Positions 1 through 9,670 of a stretch of 32,964 bases of DNA are shown here, one piece after another. The DNA lies in contig CALMRD010000408.1 of assembly GCA_937871625.1 (NCBI GenBank), forward strand, positions 1-32,964, given 5' to 3'. Source of the stretch: an uncultured Bacteroidales bacterium. GTDB lineage: Bacteria; Bacteroidota; Bacteroidia; Bacteroidales; VadinHA17. The notes under the pieces are model-generated. The model ran no database searches and had not been told where the DNA came from. It saw nothing but the letters and a program-made list of their open reading frames with translations. Position 1 is the first letter of the stretch, and each line of letters begins with the position of its first letter. Both the position numbers and the translations under genes were made by a program.

Positions 1-2927
1 AGATAATCCACGAGATTGGCACTCTGATCAAGCTTTAGTTTTTTTCTGAGACGATACCTGCTGATCTCAACGCCGCGTATTGAAATGTTCATCAGGGGAG
101 CAATCTCTTTTGTAGTAACATTCATCCTCAGGTAACTGCAGAGTCTCAATTCACCCGGGGTAAGTTCAGGATGAAGGTTTCTGAGGCGGGAGTGGAATTC
201 CTGATGGACTTCATCAAAATAACGGTCAAAGACCTCCCAGCTCTTTTCATTTTGTATATCCCGGTCTATCTTACGGCTGATTTTTTTCAGATCAGCTACC
301 ACAGACTCATTCTTGGCATTCTGTATCAGGACTGACAGCTCCTGCTTAAGGGAGTTCAGGAATTTATTCTTCTGTATGATGTGATAGGCAGCCGTGGTGA
401 GCTCCTTGTTCTTATGGTTCATCTCAGACTGCAGCCTCTCGTTTTTCAGCTGCATCACCTCCGCCTCTGCAGCCAGTTTCTGCTCCTCAAGGGTCTGCTC
501 TGTCTTCTTGAATGCATTTATCTGCCTGTTCTTCTCCTGTAACCTTACCCTCTCTATTCTTCTCAGATAGAAATATGCTGCAGTCAGAATGATCCCGGAC
601 AACAACAGAAAATATAGTATCAGCGCCTTGTAGGATCTGGCAAAGGGAGGTTCTACAGTGAAGCAAAAACTATCCTCAGTGGTGATATTGCCGTATATGT
701 TTCTCGCTTTCACCTCAAAACAGTAATCTCCTTCGTGCAGATTGGTGTACTCTTTACTGTTTGCCGTTGTCCAGTCGGACCAGTTATCATCAAAATTCAT
801 CAGTCGATAACTGTATTCAATGTGTCCGGCATTTTCCATATCCGGGGAGTTGAACCTGAAGGAGATATTGTTCCAGGAGTAGGGCAATGCAAACCGGTCA
901 TTGATCTCGCGCTCATCCAGATGTGAGTTGCCGGAGAAATAGTATAACGAGTCCTTACGCTTTGAGGAGATGGTTACACTGTTTATGTAAACATGCCTCT
1001 CATCGAAATAATTCTTGTAGATCGATGGGTCATAATGAACCAGTCCCTTCTGTGTACCTATGAATATATTGGCCGGATCCTGGATAAAAATATTGTCAAA
1101 CGGTGAAACACGTGTGTCGTTAAGGTCCAGAAACGGAGTCGATATATTGGTATAGGTTCCATCTTCCAGCAGCCTGAAGACCCCCATTCCCTCACTGGCT
1201 GAATACCATAAATTGCGGTTGTGGTCTTCCTTCAGGAAATATATCAGCCTGAAGTCACCAAAGAAATCATTCAGCTCTTCAGGTTTAAAGAAAAGCTCTT
1301 GCTGCTCATCATACTGGTAAATGCCCCGGGTGGTTGAGATGAAAAAATCACCTGATCTGGCATGCAGAATGTAAGGCAACTCCTCGGGCAGGTTGCTGGT
1401 GCCCCTGTATTCCTTAAAAAGGATAACACTGTCAAGGCTTTCATTGAGTTGAATATGGAAGAGTCCAAGATATCCGTGGCTCATCCACAGCCAGTGGTCA
1501 TCTCTCAGTATCAGATCCTTTGAGGAGACATCAAACCCCTGAACCCTGTTTCTGAACTTCCATCTTCCATCCCTCTCCTTTTCAAAGATTATCAATCCGT
1601 CATATGTGCCACTGAGCAGCAGGTTGTCATGACCCGGAACTGCATTGAAGTTCCAGACACCCCTGCTGTTTGTAAGCTTCGTGGCTTTTGTTCCGTCAAT
1701 TGCGTATGCCCCGTTGTGATGTCCGCAAAGCAGTTGTCCGCCTGTTACCGTAAGATTCCAGACCTGCCCTTCCATCCCTTCAACCAGGTCATACTCAATA
1801 TTGATATGACTTCTGAGTTTGTCAAGTTCCTTTGTAAAGAGACCCTGGTTGGTGCCTATATAGAACCTGTTCCCATGAATAGCAGTTGCATAGGTTGCTG
1901 CTATATTAAAATTGTCATTTATAACAGATGTCGGGAGACTTGATTTAAGAAAATCAATCCCGATGTCAAGTCCAAGCCAGACATTATCCTGGCGATCCAA
2001 AAACAGTGACAGGACTGTGTTATTCTGCAAGCCGTTGGATCTGCTCAAATGTTCCTGGATTTCTCCTTTCTCATTTACCACAAACAGTCCGCTCTTGATC
2101 GTTCCGAACAGATAGGTGTTATTGTGAACAGATCCGCAATAGAGTTTGTATTTCTTCAGCTCCCCGGAAATTTCCGTTTCCCAGGGGTGCATGGTCTGAC
2201 CTGAGAGCACAAACAACCCATTGTTCATTGTTCCCACCAGAAGGTCGTTCGCATTTGCCGGAGTAAGTGATTGTATCTCATCCCTGGTGAACAGAAGATC
2301 ATCCGCAATGGTCTGCAGGCTGTCATCAACCAGCATCCTCAGTCCCACTCCGATCTCAACGACATAATAATTATTGTTGACATAGAAGGAGTTGCCAAAC
2401 CTCTCCCTGGGCGTGATAACATGAATTATATTGTTCTTATAGATTAAGATTGATTCGAAACTCTGAAAAACGACACCGAACCTGGTCTGGTAGATGTTCC
2501 ATACATCATCAAAATTCCTGGCATTTTCAGGGATAAGATGATTCAGGGAACTATAACTGGTTCCTGTTCCGGCAGATCTTTCAAGAACTCCTATTTCATT
2601 ATATGCACCGACATATAACCTGTTATCAGAACCGAATGCCAGTGACCTTACAATCGAATTATTGGATACAGGAAATGTCTCCCACTCTTCCCCGTCAAAC
2701 CTCAGTATGCCGTTATTGTTGGCAACGTAGATATTACCCTGCTCATCATCAACGATATTCCAGTTCTGAGTGCCCCCCCTGTATTCACTTCTGCCTATAT
2801 TCCAAATTTCCGGAACACCGATCGATTTAAACTGGCCGGAGAGGCTGAGCGTTTGAAATATAGCCAGCACTAAAATGATTCTCTTCCAGTTATTGAGCAA
2901 CATGGCTGTAGATGATTGAACTGTCAT
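1..2927 (-). CDS. Membrane-tethered Y_Y_Y/LuxR-type transcriptional regulator, 3' end cut by window edge
   Basis: The reading frame is open from an ATG at 2927 (alternative ATG at 2903) to the left edge, 975 codons. Frame is consistent at both ends and in the stretches I translated in between. Only a few C-terminal residues seem missing, because the 968-residue paralog at 9773-12679 ends just past the same point. Order: signal peptide (about 1-32); periplasmic two-component-regulator-type beta-propeller repeats; Y_Y_Y domain (about 690-745); one membrane segment (about 763-786); a charged cytoplasmic coiled coil; and a LuxR/GerE helix-turn-helix (about 919 to the end) with the motif TKEIAPLMNISIRGVEISRY. 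There is no histidine kinase or receiver domain, so it is not a hybrid two-component protein. By family analogy it senses a periplasmic ligand and acts directly on DNA from the membrane. It lies downstream of the SusCD genes and is separated from them by a terminator. Confidence 0.9.
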   Translation of the reverse strand, partial: MTVQSSTAMLLNNWKRIILVLAIFQTLSLSGQFKSIGVPEIWNIGRSEYRGGTQNWNIVDDEQGNIYVANNNGILRFDGEEWETFPVSNNSIVRSLAFGSDNRLYVGAYNEIGVLERSAGTGTSYSSLNHLIPENARNFDDVWNIYQTRFGVVFQSFESILIYKNNIIHVITPRERFGNSFYVNNNYYVVEIGVGLRMLVDDSLQTIADDLLFTRDEIQSLTPANANDLLVGTMNNGLFVLSGQTMHPWETEISGELKKYKLYCGSVHNNTYLFGTIKSGLFVVNEKGEIQEHLSRSNGLQNNTVLSLFLDRQDNVWLGLDIGIDFLKSSLPTSVINDNFNIAATYATAIHGNRFYIGTNQGLFTKELDKLRSHINIEYDLVEGMEGQVWNLTVTGGQLLCGHHNGAYAIDGTKATKLTNSRGVWNFNAVPGHDNLLLSGTYDGLIIFEKERDGRWKFRNRVQGFDVSSKDLILRDDHWLWMSHGYLGLFHIQLNESLDSVILFKEYRGTSNLPEELPYILHARSGDFFISTTRGIYQYDEQQELFFKPEELNDFFGDFRLIYFLKEDHNRNLWYSASEGMGVFRLLEDGTYTNISTPFLDLNDTRVSPFDNIFIQDPANIFIGTQKGLVHYDPSIYKNYFDERHVYINSVTISSKRKDSLYYFSGNSHLDEREINDRFALPYSWNNISFRFNSPDMENAGHIEYSYRLMNFDDNWSDWTTANSKEYTNLHEGDYCFEVKARNIYGNITTEDSFCFTVEPPFARSYKALILYFLLLSGIILTAAYFYLRRIERVRLQEKNRQINAFKKTEQTLEEQKLAAEAEVMQLKNERLQSEMNHKNKELTTAAYHIIQKNKFLNSLKQELSVLIQNAKNESVVADLKKISRKIDRDIQNEKSWEVFDRYFDEVHQEFHSRLRNLHPELTPGELRLCSYLRMNVTTKEIAPLMNISIRGVEISRYRLRKKLKLDQSANLVDY

Positions 2928-2959
2928 TTATCGGGCGAGTTCATCTCCGGGAAATAGAA

Positions 2960-3003
2960 TAAAAAAAATCATTGCCTGCCCGCTCATCAGGCAGGCAATG
3001 ATA
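2960..3003 (-). terminator. Rho-independent terminator after the PKD lipoprotein gene
   Basis: A perfect 13-bp stem (2968-2980 with 2990-3002) encloses a 9-nt loop. On the minus strand it is followed by eight T residues (A-run at 2961-2968). It begins 13 bp after the stop codon of the PKD lipoprotein gene, so it ends the susC-susD-PKD transcript and separates it from the regulator gene starting at 2927. Confidence 0.9.
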
Positions 3004-3015
3004 TTAAACAATCAA

Positions 3016-4773
3016 CTATTTATGGATACCCTCCACATGAGGTCCTGACAGTTCATCAAAGTAGAAGCTGTGAGTACCAGTCGCAACTGTCGGGTTGCAC
3101 ATAAGGCGCAATGTGTTGTAATAATCGTGATTGAATCTGTCATCTGCAACCACATTCGGGGCATACATATCACCTGTCCAGTCAAACCCTCCGGGAACAC
3201 CGTTGAAGTCGAATACGGCCACTTCCCATGTATCATCATTCTGGATTGTATATGTAATCTCCGTTCCTGTTTTCCATGGCTCTGCCGGATCTGAATTCTC
3301 AAGCTTGAGAAGTATTACATCTCCTGCCTTGCCACGTATCATTACCTTGAACACCTGCTGCAGCCTCAGGTCAAATCTGAACCCTGCCGGCAGCCTGATA
3401 TATGCGTTGGCATACTGGTTGTCAGTCCTTGAGTAATGCGCAACCTTTGCAGACTTGTTGGGATATTCCTTTTCAGGATTGTCAACAGTGTTCAGGGCGC
3501 AGTTTTCAGCCAGAAGCGGGAATACCTGCACCTCGCTCAGATCATTGTAAACGATCATCATGTCAAGGAGGAATTCCACGTAAGCTGAGTTATTATTGGC
3601 CAGGACTACCTGCTTCGTACCGGTGAGTATTCCGAGACTGGAGTTGATCTTGGCTGTAACGGTATAGGTGCCTTTACGCATGTAGACATGACTCACCACC
3701 TCATCTTTGCCCCCGGTGACCTCATCACTGCCGTCGCCGAAGTTCCAGGTTATGCCTGTAACACTCTGTCCGTCAGGTATTGAATAATCAGCTACCGAAC
3801 ATGACACTTCATTGTCAGTCCCTTCAGTGGCACTTACGGTATAGGTGATTGTAGGACGTTCATACCCTTTCGGGATCAGAAAGTAATGCCACATCGTCCA
3901 GCTTTCGTAGGCACTGTAGCAGGTAAGTTCAAGGAGGTTCTCCGATACCTGAACAATACGGTATTTGTTGTCTTTGGCCCCTACGTCCAGTCCCGGATGA
4001 ATAGGCTTGGCACTGTTGATGGTAATATAATAAGTTCCGCCCTCTTCCACGATGGACCAGTTTCCGAAGGTGGGAGTGACATAGTCAACATCCCAGTCGT
4101 CCTTGTTCAGCCTCGGGTTCAGATATACTGAAGCCAGGGCCGGGTCATCCTTCATGTATCCCTTGACATAGCTGACACCCTTATTGTCATATTTCACAAC
4201 AAAATCAGTGAGTATGAACGTCAGTTCATCGTCATATGCTCCTGTTCCGCTCTTGACATAAGGATCGGCAGACCACCACTCCAGGCCGTTTCCGAGCCCG
4301 TTGGCGTCGCCCACTCCAAGGTGTCCCTTGGTGCCTGCATCCAGAACCCATGTTTTTCCTTCAGCGGCATCAACACCACCGGTAAGGTTGACATATACCG
4401 GGTCGGTGAAGATGGAGAAGTCGGTCTCAGTCTGCGTCAGCGTTTTGATAATAGTAGCTGTGCCGCCGCGGGTGACAAGGGTAAGCTTCACGCTGTAGTC
4501 TCCGGGCATCGGATACCTGACAACATTTGACTTGCCGCTTCCCTTGGTTCCGTTACCGAAATCCCATGAGGCGATGCCGGTAACAGCCGAGGTGTTCGTA
4601 ATCACAAAGTTGAAAGCGTCACTTCCTGGCGCAATTGAAAAATCAAGCTGGTCAGCCGTCGGTGCTTCACCGATATCGGGTTTATCTGCCAGCTGCGGTT
4701 CACAGGCAGTTATCATCAGCAATAATGCCAGTACGCCTGCAAGTCTGGTTATATGTTTATACATTTTCATCAT
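3016..4773 (-). CDS. PKD-domain surface glycan-binding lipoprotein (SusE/F-position protein)
   Basis: 585 residues. A lipoprotein signal peptide ends in MITAC (lipidated Cys about 24), so it should be anchored in the outer membrane and probably surface exposed. A first PKD-like domain (about 42-115, with WDFGNGTKGSG) is followed by a Trp/Tyr-rich beta region (about 120-300), a second PKD domain (about 310-392, WNFGDGSDEV), and a C-terminal beta-sandwich-like region (about 398-585) that could be carbohydrate binding. No catalytic glycoside hydrolase motif was seen. It lies 19 bp after the susD gene and is the last gene before a strong terminator, which is the usual place for a surface glycan-binding protein in a polysaccharide utilization locus. 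The glycan-binding role is inferred from position and architecture. Its ligand is unknown. Confidence 0.82.
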   Translation of the reverse strand: MMKMYKHITRLAGVLALLLMITACEPQLADKPDIGEAPTADQLDFSIAPGSDAFNFVITNTSAVTGIASWDFGNGTKGSGKSNVVRYPMPGDYSVKLTLVTRGGTATIIKTLTQTETDFSIFTDPVYVNLTGGVDAAEGKTWVLDAGTKGHLGVGDANGLGNGLEWWSADPYVKSGTGAYDDELTFILTDFVVKYDNKGVSYVKGYMKDDPALASVYLNPRLNKDDWDVDYVTPTFGNWSIVEEGGTYYITINSAKPIHPGLDVGAKDNKYRIVQVSENLLELTCYSAYESWTMWHYFLIPKGYERPTITYTVSATEGTDNEVSCSVADYSIPDGQSVTGITWNFGDGSDEVTGGKDEVVSHVYMRKGTYTVTAKINSSLGILTGTKQVVLANNNSAYVEFLLDMMIVYNDLSEVQVFPLLAENCALNTVDNPEKEYPNKSAKVAHYSRTDNQYANAYIRLPAGFRFDLRLQQVFKVMIRGKAGDVILLKLENSDPAEPWKTGTEITYTIQNDDTWEVAVFDFNGVPGGFDWTGDMYAPNVVADDRFNHDYYNTLRLMCNPTVATGTHSFYFDELSGPHVEGIHK

Positions 4774-4792
4774 TCTTTGATTTTAAAGAAGT

Positions 4793-6403
4793 TTATAAAC
4801 CTGCGTAGGCCGGAACCATCTGCTTGAGCACGCCTGCGTTCATATTCCTGATCTCGCTGGCAGGGATGGGGAACATACCCCAGGAGTTAGCCTTGAAGGT
4901 GCGGTTTCCGAAGTCACCGGCGTTGGGTGTGCCCGAAGGAACAACGAAGCTTGCATTGACCATCTGCTCAGAATAAGTCAGACCTCTTCTGAGGAGATCC
5001 CACTTTCTCAGGCCCTCGCCTCCAAATTCCACACGTCTTTCCTGGTAGATATCATCAAGGGTTATCGTTACTTTGGCTGCTGCCTCACCCAGTGCCCTGG
5101 TCCTGACCCTGTTATAGTAGCCAGCGGCCTTGCCCGGCGCGTCGGCCAGCCATACCTCTGCTGCCATCAGCAGCACATCGGCAAACCTTATATCCATATG
5201 GTTGCGGGGAAAGTTATGACTCGGATCGCCGCCCGAACCCTGGTAGTCGGCACGCGCCATATACTTCTTGTTAAAGTAGCCGGTGTTCATGAAAGCCCGG
5301 TTATAATCGGTCAGGAGCGTCTCGGCATCATACAGGGTGACATATTTCCTGGGGTCACCTGGTTCAAATGCATCAGCCAGGCTCCATGTGGGAATGGAAA
5401 ATGACCATCCCGGGAAAACAGTGGCGTCACCCTGCGGGTTACGTATACTGATCCACACCGATGAGAAGTTGCCGTTGATGTTCCAGCCTCCCCAGTCGCC
5501 TGACTTTGCCTTGTCTGAATACTGAATCTCAAGAACTGCTTCAGCGTTGTTCTGGTTATCCCAGTCGAAGAGGTCGGCATAGTCAGGTACAAGTGAATAC
5601 TGCTCGCTAAGAATTACCTGGTCGAGAGCCGACTGCACCCAGGCCTTGTTGATGGCTGTGGTGCCATTGCTCCACTGTTCTGCCGTAAGACCCAGTCCGC
5701 TTATGGCACTCATACCAGTGTGATAGAGGTAAATACGTGCCGCAAGTGCCTGAGCCGCCCCTTTTGACACACGTCCTTTTTCGGCTGCAGGAATGGTTAC
5801 CGGCAGGGCATCGACGGCATCAAGAAGATCTGAAGCTATCAGGGCAAAGATCTCATTCGGAGTGCTCTGTTCAACATTCTTGTACTCTTCCACATCGGGG
5901 AGCACCTCTGTTATCTTGGGCACCCATCCGAAATGACGGACCAGGTCCCAGTAGAAGTAAGCCCTCAGGAACTTGACCTCACCCTCAAAACGTGTCTTGA
6001 GGCCATCACTCTCCCAGGCGATATCCTCCTGCTTCTGCAGATAGAGGTTTGCCCTGTAGATACCTGAGTAACAACGGTTCCACAGATCAGATGAGGAGTT
6101 GTTCTCCGGCTCCATCTTGAACATCTCCATATCCTGCCACTGGCTCATGTCCGAAGCATCGGATCCGCCGCAGAAAGCATCGTCGGACCATATATCCGAC
6201 ATTGTGGGTACGAACTGCCAGTTTTGTACGGAGTATGCATCATACACCGCCGCGACAGCGAGGAAGGCATCTCCCTCGGTCTTGTAGTAGTTGGCTTCCA
6301 CCTGGCCGGTCTTGGGCTCAAGCTCAAGGAATTCCTGGGAACACGATGAGCCCGCAACCATCAAAGCCAGAAAGAAGAGACCATATAATATTGACTTTTT
6401 CAT
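4793..6403 (-). CDS. SusD/RagB family nutrient-binding outer-membrane lipoprotein
   Basis: 536 residues from the ATG at 6403. Further in-frame ATGs at 6421 and 6436 lie closer to, or overlap, the susC stop and precede the obvious lipoprotein signal MKKSILYGLFFLALMVAG, so I prefer 6403. Lipidation is expected at the Cys of GSSC. The mature start (SQEFLELEPKTGQ), the TPR-like helical body and a C-terminal part with the usual family motifs (FADVLLMAAEVWL, then RRVEFGGEGLRKWDLLRRG) identify RagB/SusD. It caps the SusC barrel, binds the substrate at the cell surface and delivers it for TonB-dependent import. It starts 19 bp after susC. SusD proteins mostly take oligosaccharides, but some SusCD pairs import peptides, so the substrate is open. 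Confidence 0.95.
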   Translation of the reverse strand: MKKSILYGLFFLALMVAGSSCSQEFLELEPKTGQVEANYYKTEGDAFLAVAAVYDAYSVQNWQFVPTMSDIWSDDAFCGGSDASDMSQWQDMEMFKMEPENNSSSDLWNRCYSGIYRANLYLQKQEDIAWESDGLKTRFEGEVKFLRAYFYWDLVRHFGWVPKITEVLPDVEEYKNVEQSTPNEIFALIASDLLDAVDALPVTIPAAEKGRVSKGAAQALAARIYLYHTGMSAISGLGLTAEQWSNGTTAINKAWVQSALDQVILSEQYSLVPDYADLFDWDNQNNAEAVLEIQYSDKAKSGDWGGWNINGNFSSVWISIRNPQGDATVFPGWSFSIPTWSLADAFEPGDPRKYVTLYDAETLLTDYNRAFMNTGYFNKKYMARADYQGSGGDPSHNFPRNHMDIRFADVLLMAAEVWLADAPGKAAGYYNRVRTRALGEAAAKVTITLDDIYQERRVEFGGEGLRKWDLLRRGLTYSEQMVNASFVVPSGTPNAGDFGNRTFKANSWGMFPIPASEIRNMNAGVLKQMVPAYAGL

Positions 6404-6422
6404 AGTTCTGTTGATTTGCATG

Positions 6423-9400
6423 TTAGAATGTAACACTGATACCGGTCATGATGGTACGGGCCTGCGGATAAATGCCGCGGTCAATACCGTTGTCAAATAC
6501 TCCACCTCCGATTTCCGGATCATAACCCTTGTACCTGGTGAATGTGTAGAGGTTCTCTGCAGAAACATAGAGACGCAGTTTGCTGATAGTTAATGCATCG
6601 GTTATGTTCTGGGGCAGTGTATAACCAAGTGTGATATTCCTCAGTCTGACAAAGCTGCCGTCCTGGATGTAGAAGTCGCTAACCGTCTTTCCGTTCAGGT
6701 TATTATCGACAAAGGTGACGCGCGGGTAGAAATCCGAGGTCCCTTCACCCGTCCAGCGGTTAAGCCATTCGGCATTGTAGTTGGTACCGTTCATGTCATA
6801 CCTCCTGGTGGCGCTGTATATCTCCTGTCCAAGAGCTGCGTAGAGGAACATGTTGAAGTCGAACCCGTACATCTCTGCGCTAAGGTTGAGACCACCGGTA
6901 AAATCGGGGAAGGGGCTTCCTATCTGAACCCTGTCGCCATCACTGATGGTGCCGTCCCTGTTCTCATCGACAAATTTTATGTCGCCGGGCTGGGCGTTGG
7001 GCTGGATCTTTGCTCCCGTGGTGCTTACGTAACTGTTGATCTCCTCCTGGGTCTGGAAGATACCGTCTGTCTTTACTCCGTAGAAGACTCCCATGGGGGT
7101 GCCTATCTCTGCATAGATTATGCCGCTTTGGCCGAATCCGCCGTCACCACCCTGAAGCCTTTTCTCGGCATTCTGAATGTCAAGGACCTTACTCTTGTTA
7201 AAGGCGCCGTTAATGGATGCACTCAGATAGAGTTCACCAAGCTGCTTGCGGTAGCTGATCTCAGCCTCGATACCTGAGTTCTGAACCGAACCGCCGTTGA
7301 TGATCGGGGCAGAGTTGCCAACGAGCATGGGTACCGGTGCCGTCACGAGCCAGTCTTTGGTCTTCTTGATATAATAGTCAAGAGTGACGGTAACACTTGA
7401 ATTCAGAGTCGAAAGGTCGATACCGAAGTTTGTCTGTTCCGAGGTCTCCCACTTCAATGACGGGTTGGCTATCCTTGTAGGCTGCGTACCGTTGTACTGG
7501 GTCTTGCTGTCACCGAAATAATAGATATTCTGGTTACCGATGACCGAGGTATAGCCGAAGTCACCTATACTCTCATTACCGTTCTGGCCCCAGCTGGCCC
7601 TTAACTTAAGCATATCAACAACATTGGTAAGACCGCTCATGAAATCCTCCCTTGATATGACCCAGCCTATCGAGGCCGAGGGGAAGTATCCGTACTTGTT
7701 CTCGTCGCCAAACCGCGACGAGCCGTCACGCCTGATGGTGGCCGTCAGCATGTAGCGGTCCATCAGGTCATAGTTGACACGGGCAAAGAGTGATGAAACG
7801 GTATGCTCGGAATAACCACCACCTGCATTGGCACTCTCAGGATCAGTGGCGTTATCAAGGTATGAATGCTCAAAGTCGTCAAAAATGAGATCGTTCTTGG
7901 AACCCCACAGATTTTCATACATATCCTTGAATGCGGTTGTGCCCGCCATAAGCGTCAGGTTGTTAACACCAAACGACTTTGAATAGGTAAGTACATTCTC
8001 GAAGTTCCACCTTGAATAGATGTCAATCGACTTATTGGCTCGGTCAATTATGCTGAAATGCATGGCATCAAGGTAATACTCGGGAGTATAGGAGTCATTA
8101 TTCACAATGGCATATTCACCGCCGAATGATGTCCGGAATACAAGTCCTTCGAGCGCTCTGGCAATCTTGCCAAAATCAAATTCCCCGTAGAGGTTACCTA
8201 TTAACTTATAGGTCCTGGTTTTGGAGTTATTGTAACTGATCATTGCAACAGGGTTGGTGATCTCCTGCAGACCTATGCCGTAGGCTTCGGGTGTTGCCCA
8301 TGAGCCGTCGGAGAACATTACCGGTACTATCGGGGGCATGTTCAGGGCCTGGTTAAGTCCCAGCCCGAAGCGGTCGTTGGTGGCAATACCCCGGCTGGTG
8401 ATACCGACAAGGTTGACGTTGCCGCCCAGCTTGAAGAACCCGAATGTACCGGCTGCGTTGAGCCTGTAACCGATTTTCTCAAAGTTGGATTTCCCTTTGG
8501 CCACTATACCATCCTGGCTGAAGTAATTAATAGAGGATGAGTATTCCAGCTTGTCGCTCCCTCCCATGAAAGAGAGAGAATGGTTTTGCTTGGGTGCGTT
8601 GTAATAGAACATCTCATCCTGCCAGTCTGTGTCAGCGGTGAAGCCCTCTGTCTGTGCCGCCGTGAACTTTGGTCCCAGACCTCCGTTGATCGATGCCTCA
8701 TTGGTAAGCATAATATACTCCTTCGCATTAAGCATGGGGATCTTCTTCCACGGGTTCTGGAAGCCGTAGTAACCGTCGTATGATACTGTAAGCCTGGTAT
8801 CGGTACGTCCGGTCTTTGTTGTGATGAGTACTACACCGTTTGCTCCGCGGGCACCGTAGATAGCAGCCGAGGCAGCATCCTTCAGCACCTCGATGGATTC
8901 AATGTCGCCGGCATTCAGGAAATCGGTTCCTGCACCGCTCATCGGGAGCCCGTCAATGATGTAGAGAGGCTCGGCATCACCGTTGGTGCCGGCACCCCTG
9001 ATGCGAACAGAGATCTGCGAGCCGGGCTGACCTGAGTTGGCAGTGATGACCACCCCTGCAGTCTTTCCCTGCAGAGCCTGGGTGACACGCATGTCTGCCG
9101 CTTTGCGCAGATCTTCGCCGTCAACCTTTGCGATAGCTCCTGTGACCAGGCTCTTTTTCTGCGTGCCGTATCCCACAACAACTATCTCGTCAATCAGCTC
9201 CATATCGGAAGCCATAACTATATCATATGTGGCGCTCTCTGTCACCACAATCTCCCGCGTCTTCATCCCCACAAAGGAGAAGACAATGGTAGAGTTCACA
9301 GGTACATTGTCGATACTGTAGTACCCGTTGATGTCAGTCAAGGTCCCGGTTGTCGTGCCCTTCACGAAAACACTCAATCCGGGAACAGGCTGACCGTCGT

Positions 9401-9494
9401 CAGCTGACGTTACAACCCCCTTTATCTGCAGCCCCTGGGCATTCAGCCCCAGGGTAAATGCAATGAATAAAAGGGTCATGATTGTCTGTTTCAT
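6423..9494 (-). CDS. SusC/RagA family TonB-dependent outer-membrane transporter
   Basis: 1023 residues. A signal peptide ends near LGLNAQ. A carboxypeptidase-regulatory-like beta domain (about 22-100, IKGVVTSADDGQPVPGLSVF) follows, then the plug (about 112-235, with VVVGYGTQKKSLVTGAI and LKDAASAAIYGARGANGVVL, the SusC signature), and a long 22-strand-type barrel ending in an aromatic residue (ISVTF), as outer-membrane barrels do. It imports glycans or other oligomers together with the SusD protein using TonB energy. It is the first gene of a susC-susD-PKD unit. A 278-bp upstream region contains a candidate promoter and repeats. No anti-sigma or FecR gene accompanies it, so control is more likely through the two Y_Y_Y/LuxR regulators. 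Confidence 0.97.
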   Translation of the reverse strand: MKQTIMTLLFIAFTLGLNAQGLQIKGVVTSADDGQPVPGLSVFVKGTTTGTLTDINGYYSIDNVPVNSTIVFSFVGMKTREIVVTESATYDIVMASDMELIDEIVVVGYGTQKKSLVTGAIAKVDGEDLRKAADMRVTQALQGKTAGVVITANSGQPGSQISVRIRGAGTNGDAEPLYIIDGLPMSGAGTDFLNAGDIESIEVLKDAASAAIYGARGANGVVLITTKTGRTDTRLTVSYDGYYGFQNPWKKIPMLNAKEYIMLTNEASINGGLGPKFTAAQTEGFTADTDWQDEMFYYNAPKQNHSLSFMGGSDKLEYSSSINYFSQDGIVAKGKSNFEKIGYRLNAAGTFGFFKLGGNVNLVGITSRGIATNDRFGLGLNQALNMPPIVPVMFSDGSWATPEAYGIGLQEITNPVAMISYNNSKTRTYKLIGNLYGEFDFGKIARALEGLVFRTSFGGEYAIVNNDSYTPEYYLDAMHFSIIDRANKSIDIYSRWNFENVLTYSKSFGVNNLTLMAGTTAFKDMYENLWGSKNDLIFDDFEHSYLDNATDPESANAGGGYSEHTVSSLFARVNYDLMDRYMLTATIRRDGSSRFGDENKYGYFPSASIGWVISREDFMSGLTNVVDMLKLRASWGQNGNESIGDFGYTSVIGNQNIYYFGDSKTQYNGTQPTRIANPSLKWETSEQTNFGIDLSTLNSSVTVTLDYYIKKTKDWLVTAPVPMLVGNSAPIINGGSVQNSGIEAEISYRKQLGELYLSASINGAFNKSKVLDIQNAEKRLQGGDGGFGQSGIIYAEIGTPMGVFYGVKTDGIFQTQEEINSYVSTTGAKIQPNAQPGDIKFVDENRDGTISDGDRVQIGSPFPDFTGGLNLSAEMYGFDFNMFLYAALGQEIYSATRRYDMNGTNYNAEWLNRWTGEGTSDFYPRVTFVDNNLNGKTVSDFYIQDGSFVRLRNITLGYTLPQNITDALTISKLRLYVSAENLYTFTRYKGYDPEIGGGVFDNGIDRGIYPQARTIMTGISVTF

Positions 9495-9503
9495 AGATTT
9501 AAT

Positions 9504-9531
9504 TTAGAGGTTAGAGATTAGAGGTTAGATT
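9504..9531. repeat. Four tandem 7-bp units in the susC leader
   Basis: Four consecutive heptamers on the plus strand: TTAGAGG, TTAGAGA, TTAGAGG, TTAGATT (9504-9510, 9511-9517, 9518-9524, 9525-9531). They lie 9-37 bp upstream of the susC ATG, so in the predicted mRNA they sit in the 5' leader where ribosomes would bind. The function is unknown. Confidence 0.85.
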
Positions 9532-9620
9532 AAGTTGATCTTCTTTACCTCGCCGGCCAGGCCGTCGAGAATGTGTAAATATACAATACACGTTATACAT
9601 AAGCACAGATAACAATACAT

Positions 9621-9651
9621 CAAAAATACTACAACAGTCATTGTCAGTCAA
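9621..9651 (-). promoter_or_regulatory. Candidate susC promoter (Bacteroidota type)
   Basis: Read on the minus strand: TTG (9651-9649), 20-nt spacer, TATTTTTG (9628-9621), matching the Bacteroidota -33 TTTG / -7 TAnnTTTG consensus. This predicts a start near 9614 and a leader of about 120 nt before the susC ATG at 9494. A second -7-like match, TACATTTG (9714-9707), lies further upstream but has no -33 partner that I could see. Confidence 0.5.
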
Positions 9652-9670
9652 CACATCAATTGCAGATAGC

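Noticed and set aside
1-2927. Reading the first 2.9 kb as gene-poor because it has no complete long open frame
   Set aside because: A single frame is open from 2927 to the left edge with clear Y_Y_Y and LuxR-type domains. It lacks a stop only because the window cuts it.
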